NCBI RefSeq assembly: GCF_964059005.1
Contig: NZ_OZ060389.1
Coordinates: 382,216 to 446,215, forward strand
Source: Buchnera aphidicola (Thelaxes suberi)
Lineage (GTDB): Bacteria > Pseudomonadota > Gammaproteobacteria > Enterobacterales > Enterobacteriaceae
Length of the DNA stretch: 64,000 nucleotides
Direction: 5' to 3'
Shown here: in pieces, positions 8,997 to 18,800 of the stretch
Position numbering within the stretch: the stretch's first letter is position 1
Layout: each line of letters starts with the position of its first letter
Translations under genes and position numbers: made by a program
The notes under the pieces: generated by a model
What the model was told of the DNA's origin: nothing
What the model saw: the letters and a program-made list of their open reading frames with translations, nothing else
Database searches by the model: none

Positions 8997-10313
8997 ATGA
9001 AAAAATTTTTTATAAAAACATGGGGATGTCAAATGAATGAATACGACTCCTCTATTATTATTAATTTACTGCATCAAAATAACAATTTTGTGCTTACAAC
9101 ATCAGAAAAAGAAGCTGACATTTTAATTTTGAATACATGTTCTATACGTAATAAATCACAAGAAAAAGTTTTTGACCAATTAGGTAGATGGAAAAAATTA
9201 AAAAAAAAAAAACCATACCTAATCATTGCTGTCGGAGGATGTGTTGCACAACAAGAAGGAGTGAATATCTATAAAAGAGCAAATTATGTAAATATTATTT
9301 TTGGGCCTAAAACTTTACATAGACTACCAAATATGATTTATAATTATACAAACAAATTAATTATTGATATAAATTGTAAAGAAATAAAAAAATTTGATTT
9401 TATTCAACCACAGCATATTTCTCCAATTACTAAATTAGTTTCAATAATGGAAGGATGTAATAAATTTTGTTCTTTTTGTATAGTTCCTTATACAAGAGGA
9501 AAAGAAATTAATCGTCCTTACAAAGATATTTTGAAAGAAATTAATGAAGCAAGTCAAACAGGATCCAAAGAAGTGATTTTACTAGGTCAAAATGTTAATG
9601 CTTATAAATATTATGTATCTGACAATAAAATTATAAATTTTGCAAAATTATTAAGATTAATTGCTAAAATAAATAATATAAAACGTATTCGATTTATTAC
9701 TAGTTACCCAACTGATATGACTGATGAATTAATAGAAACTTATCGGGATATAAAAAAAATTGTTAGTTTTTTACATTTACCAGTACAAAGTGGTTCAAAT
9801 CGTATATTAAAAATGATGAAAAGAAGATATAATATTAATGAATATAAAAAAATAATCAGCAAGCTTATCAAAGCAAGAAATAATATTCAAATAAGCTCTG
9901 ATTTTATCATTGGTTTTCCTGGAGAAACAAATCAAGATTTTGAAGAAACAATAAATTTTATTCAAGATATTAATTTTGATATGAGTTTTAGTTTCTTATA
10001 TTCTCCTAGACCTGGAACTCCAGCATCAAAATTACATGATTTAATTGATATTCAAGAAAAAAAGAAACGGCTTTTTATATTACAGCAACAAATTAATAAA
10101 CAAACATTATATTGGAGTAATAAAATGCTTGATACTATTCAAATGGTATTAGTGCATGGGCCTTCTAAAAAAGATAAAACAAAATTATGTGGATATACAG
10201 AAAATAATAGAACTGTTCATTTTCATGGTTTTTATAATATGATTGGAAAAATAGTTCCCATTAAAATAAAAAAAATAAGTTGTTATAATCTAGAAGGTGA
10301 AATAATTAATTAA
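8997..10313 (+). CDS. miaB: tRNA-2-methylthio-N6-dimethylallyladenosine synthase
   Basis: MiaB is a radical-SAM methylthiotransferase that converts i6A37 to ms2i6A37 in tRNAs reading U-starting codons. Cluster cysteines of the N-terminal domain are Cys11, Cys48 and Cys82. The radical-SAM CxxxCxxC motif is at Cys154, 158 and 161. A TRAM domain follows. The protein has 438 residues against 474 in E. coli and ends at about the TRAM domain, lacking the last 35 or so residues. A 13-A run (9200-9212) encodes the KLKKKK segment. YgfZ, reported to maintain MiaB, is also encoded in this window. Confidence 0.95.
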   Translation: MKKFFIKTWGCQMNEYDSSIIINLLHQNNNFVLTTSEKEADILILNTCSIRNKSQEKVFDQLGRWKKLKKKKPYLIIAVGGCVAQQEGVNIYKRANYVNIIFGPKTLHRLPNMIYNYTNKLIIDINCKEIKKFDFIQPQHISPITKLVSIMEGCNKFCSFCIVPYTRGKEINRPYKDILKEINEASQTGSKEVILLGQNVNAYKYYVSDNKIINFAKLLRLIAKINNIKRIRFITSYPTDMTDELIETYRDIKKIVSFLHLPVQSGSNRILKMMKRRYNINEYKKIISKLIKARNNIQISSDFIIGFPGETNQDFEETINFIQDINFDMSFSFLYSPRPGTPASKLHDLIDIQEKKKRLFILQQQINKQTLYWSNKMLDTIQMVLVHGPSKKDKTKLCGYTENNRTVHFHGFYNMIGKIVPIKIKKISCYNLEGEIIN

Positions 10314-10365
10314 TTATCACAATATATACACAAAAAAATAGTACCAAATAAGTTTAAAAAACATT

Positions 10366-10812
10366 ATGATTATTCTTACACTACAAATTGTAAATTCTTC
10401 ATGTTGTTATATTCCCTCTAAAAAAAAATTTGTGCAATGGATAAAAAAAATTTTTTTAGAAAATAAAAATTTTTTTATTACAGTTCGTATAGTTAATAAA
10501 CGTGAAATTCAAAAATTAAATTTAAAATATAGGAAGATTAATAAACCAACAAACGTTCTTTCCTTCCCTTATAATATTGAATTAAATTATAATGAAACAT
10601 TTATTGGGGATTTAGTACTATGTAGCGAAATTATTTTTGAGGAATCAAAAAAATTGAATGTAACGATATTATCGCATTGGGCTCACATAAGTATTCATGG
10701 AATATTACATTTAATCGGATATACTCATGATAATGAAATAAATCATAAAAAAATGAAAAATATCGAAAGTAAAATAATGATTGATTTAGGATATAAAAAT
10801 CCTTATAAATAA
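10366..10812 (+). CDS. ybeY: Endoribonuclease YbeY (rRNA maturation and quality control)
   Basis: YbeY is a zinc-dependent RNase implicated in 16S rRNA 3'-end maturation and ribosome quality control. It has 148 residues (E. coli 155). The zinc signature is visible as HGILHLIGYTH; most family members have Asp in place of the Thr. The upstream NKPTNVLSFP block is typical. In E. coli ybeZ (PhoH-like) stands between miaB and ybeY; it is absent here. The 52-base gap to miaB and the 88-base gap to ybeX suggest one transcript. Confidence 0.93.
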   Translation: MIILTLQIVNSSCCYIPSKKKFVQWIKKIFLENKNFFITVRIVNKREIQKLNLKYRKINKPTNVLSFPYNIELNYNETFIGDLVLCSEIIFEESKKLNVTILSHWAHISIHGILHLIGYTHDNEINHKKMKNIESKIMIDLGYKNPYK

Positions 10813-10900
10813 TAAAATTATATTTAAATGAACATATTTAATCATATAGTTAAAATCATTAATTCTTAATTATAATAAAAGGATAAAAAATAAAACCACA

Positions 10901-11788
10901 ATGAGCAATGATCATGCAGAATATGAGAATAAAGAATCTAATAAAAAGGGTTTTTTTTCTTTTTTAAAAGAAAAATTTTTTAATAAAAAACCAAAAAATA
11001 AAAAAGATGTATTGTATGTAATACATAATTCTGAAAAAAAAGAATTAATAGACCCAACTATAAAAAATATGTTAACAGGAATTATGAGCATTACTAAACA
11101 GAAAGTTAAAGAAATTATGATTCCGCGTTCACAAATGATTACATTAGATATTAATCATAATCTTCAACAATGCTTAGATATTATCATCCAATCTGCTCAT
11201 TCAAGATTTCCAGTCATGAACGCAGAAAAAAATGATGTAAAAGGCTTTTTAATGGCAAAAGATTTGCTTCCATTTATAAAAAATAAATCTGAAACATTTT
11301 CAATAAAGAAAATCTTAAGACCTGCTGTTATTGTTCCAGAAAGTAAAAATGTTGATAGTATGCTTAAAGAATTTCGATTAAGAAGATTTCATATAGCAAT
11401 AGTTATAGATGAATTTGGAACTTTATCCGGTTTGATTACCATAGAAGATGTTTTAGAATTAATAGTAGGAGAAATCGAAGATGAATACGATAGAAAAAAT
11501 GAGATAAACATTCAACCTATCGATAATAACACTTTTTCTATAAGCGCGCTAACTGAAACAAAAGAATTTAATGAAAAATTTAAAACATGTTTTGGTAATC
11601 ATAAAGTAGATACTGTAGGAGGATTTATTATGCAAGCTTTTGGAAGAATACCAAAAAAAAACGAAATTATTAATATTAATCAATTTCAATTTAAGGTAAT
11701 AAAAGTAAATAGTCGAAGAATTGTACAATTACAACTAAAAATAAATAAAAACAAAGAAACAAATACAAATATAATAAAAAATCTTTAA
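10901..11788 (+). CDS. ybeX: CBS-domain protein YbeX/CorC
   Basis: YbeX (CorC) has two CBS domains (about residues 55-185) and a C-terminal CorC/HlyC transporter-associated domain. It is linked to Mg/Co handling and, in E. coli, to ribosome metabolism. It is 295 residues long (E. coli 292), with IMIPRSQMITL and the conserved HIAIVIDEFG and TIEDVLELIVGEIEDEYD blocks. No membrane segment is evident. In E. coli lnt follows ybeX; here the next gene is leuS, so lnt is missing from this position. An AAGGA lies somewhat far from the ATG, but the N-terminus aligns with E. coli. Confidence 0.93.
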   Translation: MSNDHAEYENKESNKKGFFSFLKEKFFNKKPKNKKDVLYVIHNSEKKELIDPTIKNMLTGIMSITKQKVKEIMIPRSQMITLDINHNLQQCLDIIIQSAHSRFPVMNAEKNDVKGFLMAKDLLPFIKNKSETFSIKKILRPAVIVPESKNVDSMLKEFRLRRFHIAIVIDEFGTLSGLITIEDVLELIVGEIEDEYDRKNEINIQPIDNNTFSISALTETKEFNEKFKTCFGNHKVDTVGGFIMQAFGRIPKKNEIININQFQFKVIKVNSRRIVQLQLKINKNKETNTNIIKNL

Positions 11789-11913
11789 AAAACCCAATTT
11801 GTTAATAATAATATTAAAAATTTTATATCAATAAATTGATTTATAAAAATTTATTTAATTTTTAAAATTACATAAATTAAAATAACCATTATTCAAATAG
11901 ATAAAAATTAAAA

Positions 11914-14526
11914 ATGATAGAAGAAGTATATAATTATAAAAAAATAGAAAAATATGTTCAAAAATACTGGATAAACAGTAAAATATTCAATACTCAGATA
12001 AATAATAATAAAAAAAAATATTACTGTTTATCCATGCTGCCTTATCCTTCAGGCAATTTACATATGGGACATGTTCGAAATTATACTATTAGTGATGTTA
12101 TAGCTCGTTATCAAAGAATGATAGGAAAAAATGTATTGCATCCTATAGGTTGGGATGCTTTTGGTTTACCAGCTGAAGAAGCTGCAATCAAGCATAAACT
12201 TGATCCCCAACAATGGACTCAAAAAAATATTCAATTAATGAAGAAACAGTTGTGTTCATTAGGATATAGTTATGATTGGAATAAAGAAATCAATACTTCC
12301 GATCCAAAATACTATAAATGGGAACAGTGGTTTTTTATACAACTATATAAAAAAAAACTTGTTTATAAAAAAAAAGAAGAAGTCTTTTGGTGTTCTTATG
12401 ACCAAACGGTATTGGCAAATGAACAAGTCATTAATGGAACATGTTGGCGTTGTCAAAATACTGTATCTAAAAAATATATATCCCAATGGTTTTTAAAAAT
12501 TACTAATTATGCAGAAGAGCTACTAAACGAATTAAAAAATCTACATGAATGGCCTAAAAAAGTAATTCGTATGCAAGAAAAATGGATTGGTAAATCTCAA
12601 GGTATAGAAATTTTATTTAACATAGAAGATTACAATAATGAAAAAATTAAAATATTTACTACAAAACCCGAAACTATAATGGAAGTAACATTTCTTTCAT
12701 TATCACCTTTGCATAATTTTATTAAAAAAATATCTAAAAAACACGATTTTATTAACAAATTTTTAAAAAAAATTAAAAAAATTAATATTTTAAAATCTAC
12801 AAAAGAAGAACATAACTACATAGGTTTAAACACTAATATTTTTGCAATACACCCAATAACAAATAAAAAAATACCTATATGGATAGCAAATTTTGTTAAA
12901 CAAGATTTCGGAACCGGAGCTGTAATGTCTGTTCCTAATGATAATTATAGTAAAATTGATTATTTATTTGCTTTAAAAAATAACATAAGTATTAAAACAA
13001 ATACGGTTTTAAGCAAAGGAAATGAAATAAATATAAATCATAATATTGTATCTAAAAAAAGTCTATTTAATAATGATAAAAATTCAGATAGTTTAACATG
13101 TACCAAAAATAATGAAAATGCAATAAAAATTTTATTAGAAAAAAAAATCGCTAAAAAGAAAACTTTTTTTAGAATTAAAGATTGGAATATTTCTAGACAA
13201 AGATATTGGGGAACTCCAATTCCAATTGCAACTACAAATACAGGTGAAAAAATAACTATTCCTGAAAATCAACTACCTGTTTTACTACCTTATGACGATA
13301 GATTTGAAGAAAATAATAGCTTTAATTTACTTAAAGAAAATAAATCATGGATAAATATTGAAATTAATGGAGTGAAAGCAAAAAGAGAAACTGATACTTT
13401 CGATACATTTATGGAATCTTCTTGGTACTATATAAGATATACTAACCCTCATTTTGAAAAAAATATGGTCGATTCTGAAGCAGTACAATATTGGTTGCCT
13501 GTAGATCAATATATTGGAGGAATAGAACATGCAACCATGCATTTATTATATTTTCGTTTTTTTCATAAATTATTACGTGATTTCAAATTAATACAATGTA
13601 ATGAACCAGTAAAAAAATTAATATGCCAAGGTATGGTACTATCTGATACTTTTTACTATATTGATACAAATAAAAGAAAACACTGGGTTCACTTTAACAA
13701 GGTAAAAAAAATACAATGTAATGAATTACAAACAAAATACGTACTTAAAAAAAATAATATTGAAGTAAAATATATCGGTAAAACAAAAATGTCAAAATCA
13801 AAAAATAATGGTGTTGATCCTGCGTTAATGATTAAAAAATATGGAGCCGATACAATACGATTATTTATGATGTTTGCATCACCTGTAGAAAACGCATTAG
13901 AATGGAAAGAAAATGGAGTACAAGGCATTTTTCGATTTTTAAATAGACTTTGGAAATTAGTTTATTTAAATCAAAATTTAAAAATAAAATTATATGAATT
14001 AAAATATAATCAACTTACTTTATATGAAAAAGAATTATTATCAGATATGCATCTTACTATTATGAAAGTATCTGAAAATATGCATAATTCGAAATGTTTT
14101 AATACTACTATTTCTAGTATTATGGTTTTAGTAAAAAAAATAGAATCTTTTAATATTAATAGTAAGTATAGTCTATCAATAAAATATCTATGTTTAACTA
14201 ATATAGTTAAAATGTTATATCCATTTACCCCCCATATTTGTTTTGTTATGTGGGAAAAATTTTTAACACAAACGCAATCAAAAAATATAGATTTTGAACA
14301 ATGGCCTCGTTATAATACTAAATATATTATTAAATCATCAATACTAGTTATTCAAATTAATGGTAAAAAAAAAGCTGAATTAAAATTAACAACAAATCTT
14401 TCAAAAAATGAAATTTTGAAAGAATTACAAAATAACCCTAAATTAAAAATATATTTAAAAGAAAAAAAAATAAATAAAATTGTCTTTATTAGAGATAAAA
14501 TATTTAATATAGTTATAAAAAAATAA
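11914..14526 (+). CDS. leuS: Leucyl-tRNA synthetase, class I
   Basis: This enzyme charges tRNA-Leu. It has 870 residues (E. coli 860). The class I HIGH motif is HMGH at 50-53. The KMSKS motif is at about 625-629, and a long insertion between them holds the CP1 editing domain (GTGAVMSVP block). The C-terminal anticodon and LeuRS-specific domains are present to the end. leuS-holA-nadD keeps E. coli order, with lptE (rlpB) missing between leuS and holA. Confidence 0.97.
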   Translation: MIEEVYNYKKIEKYVQKYWINSKIFNTQINNNKKKYYCLSMLPYPSGNLHMGHVRNYTISDVIARYQRMIGKNVLHPIGWDAFGLPAEEAAIKHKLDPQQWTQKNIQLMKKQLCSLGYSYDWNKEINTSDPKYYKWEQWFFIQLYKKKLVYKKKEEVFWCSYDQTVLANEQVINGTCWRCQNTVSKKYISQWFLKITNYAEELLNELKNLHEWPKKVIRMQEKWIGKSQGIEILFNIEDYNNEKIKIFTTKPETIMEVTFLSLSPLHNFIKKISKKHDFINKFLKKIKKINILKSTKEEHNYIGLNTNIFAIHPITNKKIPIWIANFVKQDFGTGAVMSVPNDNYSKIDYLFALKNNISIKTNTVLSKGNEININHNIVSKKSLFNNDKNSDSLTCTKNNENAIKILLEKKIAKKKTFFRIKDWNISRQRYWGTPIPIATTNTGEKITIPENQLPVLLPYDDRFEENNSFNLLKENKSWINIEINGVKAKRETDTFDTFMESSWYYIRYTNPHFEKNMVDSEAVQYWLPVDQYIGGIEHATMHLLYFRFFHKLLRDFKLIQCNEPVKKLICQGMVLSDTFYYIDTNKRKHWVHFNKVKKIQCNELQTKYVLKKNNIEVKYIGKTKMSKSKNNGVDPALMIKKYGADTIRLFMMFASPVENALEWKENGVQGIFRFLNRLWKLVYLNQNLKIKLYELKYNQLTLYEKELLSDMHLTIMKVSENMHNSKCFNTTISSIMVLVKKIESFNINSKYSLSIKYLCLTNIVKMLYPFTPHICFVMWEKFLTQTQSKNIDFEQWPRYNTKYIIKSSILVIQINGKKKAELKLTTNLSKNEILKELQNNPKLKIYLKEKKINKIVFIRDKIFNIVIKK

Positions 14527-14631
14527 TATTTTATTGTATATAAAATACATACAGAAACGTGATAAAATATCAACAATTAATTTTATATACATCTAATTAA
14601 ATACTTTAATAGTAAACAGGTAAAAATATTA

Positions 14632-15633
14632 ATGAAAAATATTGAATATTCTGATATACAAAATTTTTCTTTTGAAAAAAAAAAATATTTTTATTATTTT
14701 ATATTTGGAAATAATAAATTTTTAACATATGAATGTAAGCAACATATTTTAAAAAAATATAAAAAATATTATTTTACCAAAAAATTATGTATTTCTTATA
14801 AACAAACAAAAGATCTAGATAAAGTATTAGAAAAATTACAAGAAGATGACTTTTTTAATAAAGTTAAAATAATAATGATTGATATTCATGTTTATTCTTA
14901 TTCTCATAAAGAACATGAAAAAATAAAAAAAATTTTCTGTTACATAAATAAAAACAATATTTTAATCGCGTATTCTTCAATTAGTAATATAGGAATAAAA
15001 AATATATGGATACAAGATAAGGATCAAATAAATGGTATAATTATTAATTGTAATACTTTTAATCAAGTAAAAACATTAAAATGGTTAGATTATATTGCTA
15101 AAAAAAACGAAAAAATAATTACAAAAACAGCAAAAAATTTTTTGTATTATGCTTATAAAGGAAATCTATTATTTTTAAAAAAACACTTAGAAATTATTTT
15201 TTTAGTATATTTTCAAAAACAGCAAAAAATTACATATTTTAACTTAAAAAAAATAACTCAAGAAAATATTGAATCAAACGCTTTTGAATGGATAGATTGT
15301 TTATTTAAAGGCAATAAAATAGATAGTTTTAATCTTTTAAAAAAATTAAATAATAATAATTTTTATCCATTATATATTATTCGTAATTTACAAAAAGATT
15401 TATTAATTTTATTTGAAATGAAACAAAAAAATATAATTAATAGTAATTTTTTGTTGCAAAAAAAAATATGGAAAATAAGACATCAAGAATTTTTCCGAGT
15501 ACTCAAGCATAACGATATAAATAATTTATTAAAAATTATAAATTTGTTGTATATTGCAGAAATATCAGAAAAACGAAATAAAAAAAAATATACTTGGGAT
15601 GCTTTACAGCGTATTATTTTATACTTAAATTAA
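14632..15633 (+). CDS. holA: DNA polymerase III delta subunit
   Basis: HolA is the delta subunit of the clamp loader, the wrench that opens the beta clamp. It has 333 residues (E. coli 343). Sequence conservation is low overall, but the C-terminal block FEWIDCLFKGNK...LLKKL...YPLYIIRNLQKDLLILFEMK aligns well with E. coli. Position is the stronger evidence: it lies between leuS and nadD as in E. coli. Its clamp-loader partner dnaX is at 51 kb. The protein is unusually rich in Lys, Ile and Asn even for this genome. Confidence 0.88.
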   Translation: MKNIEYSDIQNFSFEKKKYFYYFIFGNNKFLTYECKQHILKKYKKYYFTKKLCISYKQTKDLDKVLEKLQEDDFFNKVKIIMIDIHVYSYSHKEHEKIKKIFCYINKNNILIAYSSISNIGIKNIWIQDKDQINGIIINCNTFNQVKTLKWLDYIAKKNEKIITKTAKNFLYYAYKGNLLFLKKHLEIIFLVYFQKQQKITYFNLKKITQENIESNAFEWIDCLFKGNKIDSFNLLKKLNNNNFYPLYIIRNLQKDLLILFEMKQKNIINSNFLLQKKIWKIRHQEFFRVLKHNDINNLLKIINLLYIAEISEKRNKKKYTWDALQRIILYLN

Positions 15634-15690
15634 ATTTAATATTTCCTGTGTTTATAAAAAAATTTTTATTTTTAAATTAAACGTTAAATT

Positions 15691-16383
15691 ATGAATAAAT
15701 TATATGCAATTTTAGGCGGAACTTTTGATCCAATTCATTACGGTCATATTTTGTTATCAAAAGAAATAATTAAAAAACTTTCATTAAAAAAATTATTTTT
15801 ATTACCTAATGAAAACCCACCTCATAAAAACCATATTATTACCCCAATATTACATCGCATAAATATGATAAAATTAGCAATATTAGACATTCCACATATT
15901 GAAATTAATTACACTGAAATAAATCAGAATAATAATAAACATTATAGCATTAATACATTAAAAAAAATACGTAAACAAATTGGTTATACACTTCCTATAG
16001 CTCTTATTATAGGAAATGATAACTTAATTAATTTTAAAAAATGGAATCAATGGAACAAAATATTAAAATTTAGTCATATTATTGTATTACAAAGAAATAA
16101 TGAACAAGTAAAAACAATAGATAATGAAATTAATACCTTCATTACTAATAATACTGTAAAAAATATAAATTTTTTACAACAACAACCACAAGGACATATA
16201 TTTTTTTTTAAAAATACGATTATCAATATATCTTCTACAAAAATTAGAAAAAATATTAAAATTAGAAAAAAATATTCGCATTTAATACCAAAATCTGTTA
16301 ATGATTACATAAAAAAAAATAAATTATACATAAATTCTCGTTTTAATATAAATAATAAAATTATAATTACAAATAATGAATAA
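15691..16383 (+). CDS. nadD: Nicotinate-nucleotide adenylyltransferase
   Basis: NadD adenylylates nicotinate mononucleotide to deamido-NAD in NAD synthesis. It has 230 residues (E. coli 213). The nucleotidyltransferase motif GTFDPIHYGH is at residues 10-19, with the (H/T)xGH element intact. The second signature, ISSTKIRKN, lies near the C-terminus. The C-terminal tail is longer than in E. coli. It overlaps tusA by 8 bases, so the two are probably co-translated. Confidence 0.94.
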   Translation: MNKLYAILGGTFDPIHYGHILLSKEIIKKLSLKKLFLLPNENPPHKNHIITPILHRINMIKLAILDIPHIEINYTEINQNNNKHYSINTLKKIRKQIGYTLPIALIIGNDNLINFKKWNQWNKILKFSHIIVLQRNNEQVKTIDNEINTFITNNTVKNINFLQQQPQGHIFFFKNTIINISSTKIRKNIKIRKKYSHLIPKSVNDYIKKNKLYINSRFNINNKIIITNNE

Positions 16384-16621
16384 CAATAAAAATTTTATCA
16401 ATTATACTATTTTTTTAAATTTAATTAGTTTAAAATGCCCTATGCCAATTATAAAATTAAAATTTGTATTAAGAGCAATGAAAAAAAAAGAAAAATTACT
16501 TGTTTTATCTGATGATATATATAGTAAAAGAGAAATTTTATTTTTTTGTAATTGTATGGATTATAAAATTATTTATTTATTAGAAAAAAATAATTTTTTA
16601 CAATATTTAATAAAAAAATAA
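16376..16621 (+). CDS. tusA: Sulfur carrier protein TusA
   Basis: TusA takes sulfur from the IscS cysteine desulfurase and passes it through TusBCD and TusE to MnmA for 2-thiolation of U34 in tRNA-Glu, -Gln and -Lys. The 81-residue protein has the family CPxP motif, CPMP, at residues 21-24; the Cys is the sulfur carrier. The spacing to the C-terminal YLIKK matches E. coli TusA (81 residues). It starts inside the nadD 3' end, which is not its E. coli context. tusE of the same relay is at 34.9 kb. Confidence 0.88.
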   Translation: MNNNKNFINYTIFLNLISLKCPMPIIKLKFVLRAMKKKEKLLVLSDDIYSKREILFFCNCMDYKIIYLLEKNNFLQYLIKK

Positions 16622-16623
16622 AA

Positions 16624-16654
16624 TTAACAAAATACTAAGCTAATATTTTGTTAA
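16624..16654. terminator. Bidirectional terminator between tusA and asd
   Basis: TTAACAAAATA (16624-16634) and TATTTTGTTAA (16644-16654) form a perfect 11-bp stem with a 9-base loop. It sits in the 51-base gap between convergent tusA and asd, where a shared terminator is expected. Confidence 0.7.
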
Positions 16655-16672
16655 AGATATAATATATGTAAA

Positions 16673-17782
16673 TTATATTAATAATTTTAACATACGTCTT
16701 AAGGGTTCCGCAGCCCCCCATAATAATTGATCTCCTACAGAAAAAATAGAAATATGTTTATTGCTAATGCTTAATTTTCTTATTCTTCCAGTAGGAATAA
16801 ATAAAGTTCCAGAAACATGAACAGGAGATAAATATTTCTTACTATTTTTTTCATTATTTCTAATAATTTGAATCCACTTATTGTTATTTAACAATATTTC
16901 TTCTATATTTTTTATAGTAATATTTTTTTTTAATTTTATCGTAAAAGATTGACTGTGACATCTTAAAACTCCTATTCGCACACATATCCCATCAATTGGT
17001 ATAAATACAGAAGTATTTAATATTTTATTTGTTTCTACTCCTATTTTCCATTCTTCTCGAGTTTGACCATGTTCCATTGGAATATCAATCCACGGAATTA
17101 AACTTCCTATCAATGGAACTTTAAAATTTTCTCTGGGAAAAGTGTTACTTTTAGTAATATGTGTAACTTTTTTTTCTATATCCAATATAGACAAAGATGT
17201 ATTTAATAAATCCTTTTGAATAAAATCAGATACTGTTTTCATCTGATGGAGCATTTCTAATATATATTTAGATCCTGCTCCAGAAGCAGCTTGATATGTT
17301 GAAACATTAATCGAGTCTATTAAATTCTCTTTAAATAATCCTCCTAATGCTAATAACATTAAGCTAACAGTACAATTACCACCAACAAAAGTTTTGATAC
17401 CACAATTAATAGACTGAATAATATAATCCTTGTTAATTGGATCTAAAACTATTACAGAATCAGTATGCATTCTTAAAGTAGAAGCAGCATCAATCCAAAA
17501 ACCTTTCCATCCTGATTTTCTTAAATCAAAGTACATTTTTTCTGTATAAGATCCTCCTTGACAACTTATTATAATATTCATTTCTTTTAAATGATCTAAA
17601 GAATATGCGTCTTGTAAAACTTGATTTTCCAATACATTTAATAATGAAACTTTTTTACCGGATTGAGAAGTTGAAAAAAAAACTGGTTTTATCTTTTCTA
17701 AATCCTTCTCTTCATACATACGATTTAATAAAACAGATCCTACCATACCTCTCCATCCAATAAATCCAACAGATTGTTTCAT
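16673..17782 (-). CDS. asd: Aspartate-semialdehyde dehydrogenase
   Basis: Asd reduces aspartyl phosphate to aspartate semialdehyde with NADPH, the branch point for lysine, diaminopimelate, threonine and methionine. It has 369 residues (E. coli 367). The nucleotide-binding N-terminus reads GFIGWRGMVG. The catalytic cysteine is in GGNCT (Cys137), and the catalytic His is in RCHSQ. AAGGA precedes the ATG by about 8 bases. It is divergent from yhgN, its neighbour in E. coli too. With lysA it links this window to lysine provision. Confidence 0.97.
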   Translation of the reverse strand: MKQSVGFIGWRGMVGSVLLNRMYEEKDLEKIKPVFFSTSQSGKKVSLLNVLENQVLQDAYSLDHLKEMNIIISCQGGSYTEKMYFDLRKSGWKGFWIDAASTLRMHTDSVIVLDPINKDYIIQSINCGIKTFVGGNCTVSLMLLALGGLFKENLIDSINVSTYQAASGAGSKYILEMLHQMKTVSDFIQKDLLNTSLSILDIEKKVTHITKSNTFPRENFKVPLIGSLIPWIDIPMEHGQTREEWKIGVETNKILNTSVFIPIDGICVRIGVLRCHSQSFTIKLKKNITIKNIEEILLNNNKWIQIIRNNEKNSKKYLSPVHVSGTLFIPTGRIRKLSISNKHISIFSVGDQLLWGAAEPLRRMLKLLI

Positions 17783-18084
17783 GTAATAGATCCTTTTTTT
17801 ATACTATTATTAAATATTAAAAACATTTTTTGTAAAAAAAATTATTAATAATATATCTCATCAAATAATTTTTAAAATTATTAAAAAAATTTTAAAATTC
17901 ATGTTAATAAAAAAAATCATTGTAATGTACAAAACACGTACTAAATAAAAAGTTAATTTTAAAATAAAAACATTTTTATCATGTTATTATTTAAAAATAT
18001 AAAAATTTATTAAATACTAATTATAGTAAATATACTAATAATCTAATAGACATATTGTCAATTATAAAATTATAGGAAATCGTG
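17783..18084. other. Divergent asd-yhgN intergenic region
   Basis: About 300 bases of very A/T-rich DNA lie between the divergent starts of asd and yhgN. It must hold both promoters. I see no gene remnant, RNA gene or convincing operator, and the composition prevents picking promoters with confidence. Confidence 0.6.
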
Positions 18085-18675
18085 ATGAAAGAAATAATTT
18101 CTAATACTATATTATTAATTCTAATTATGGATCCTTTAGGTAATTTACCAGTTTTTATGTCCACATTAAAACATTTTCATCCTAAAAGACAACGTTTTAT
18201 TTTAATAAGAGAAATGTTTTTAGCTTTAATTATAATGTTTTTATTTTTATTTGCAGGAGAAAGAATACTTAATATTTTAAATTTAAAAACAGAAACAGTA
18301 TCTATATCAGGAGGATTAATTTTATTTCTAATAGCTATAAAAATGATTTTTCCATCAGAAGAAATAAAAAAAAACGAAATTATAAAAGAAGAGCCATTCC
18401 TTGTTCCATTAGCAGTACCATTAGTAGCAGGGCCGTCTTTATTAGCTACTTTAATGCTGTTAGCTCATCAAAACCACTATAATACTTTATATTTAATTAT
18501 TGCTTTATTAGTAGCTTGGACTTTTACAGTAATTGTATTATTGCTATCTGAAATATTTTTAAAAATGATGGGACCAGGAAGTATAATTGCTTTAGAGAGA
18601 TTAATGGGATTAATTTTAATTATGCTAGCAACTCAAATGTTTTTAGATGGAATACAAAATTGGTTTAATTTCTAA
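18085..18675 (+). CDS. yhgN: MarC-family inner-membrane protein YhgN
   Basis: This is a six-segment integral membrane protein of the MarC family (UPF0056), of uncertain function. It has 196 residues (E. coli 197). Conserved blocks are ILIMDPLGNLPVF, ETVSISGGLILFLIAIKMIF, VPLAVPLVAGP and LERLMGLILIMLATQMFLDG. ATG 18085 is chosen over the GTG at 18082 because AGGA (18074-18077) is better spaced and the E. coli protein also begins M-x-EIIS. The neighbour relation to asd is ancestral. Confidence 0.93.
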   Translation: MKEIISNTILLILIMDPLGNLPVFMSTLKHFHPKRQRFILIREMFLALIIMFLFLFAGERILNILNLKTETVSISGGLILFLIAIKMIFPSEEIKKNEIIKEEPFLVPLAVPLVAGPSLLATLMLLAHQNHYNTLYLIIALLVAWTFTVIVLLLSEIFLKMMGPGSIIALERLMGLILIMLATQMFLDGIQNWFNF

Positions 18676-18800
18676 AAAAATAAATTATTTTTTTTAAAAT
18701 TTAATGCTTTATATTGATTTTAAAAAAATATTATTTTTTTAAAATATTAAATATGATACATTAAAATTTATAAAAACTTTATCACAGGTAAACAACTATT

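Noticed and set aside
9200..9212. Poly(A) tracts in genes as true frameshift mutations
   Set aside because: Every such gene reads through its run in the right frame to a normal C-terminus or near it, so the genomic sequence is intact.
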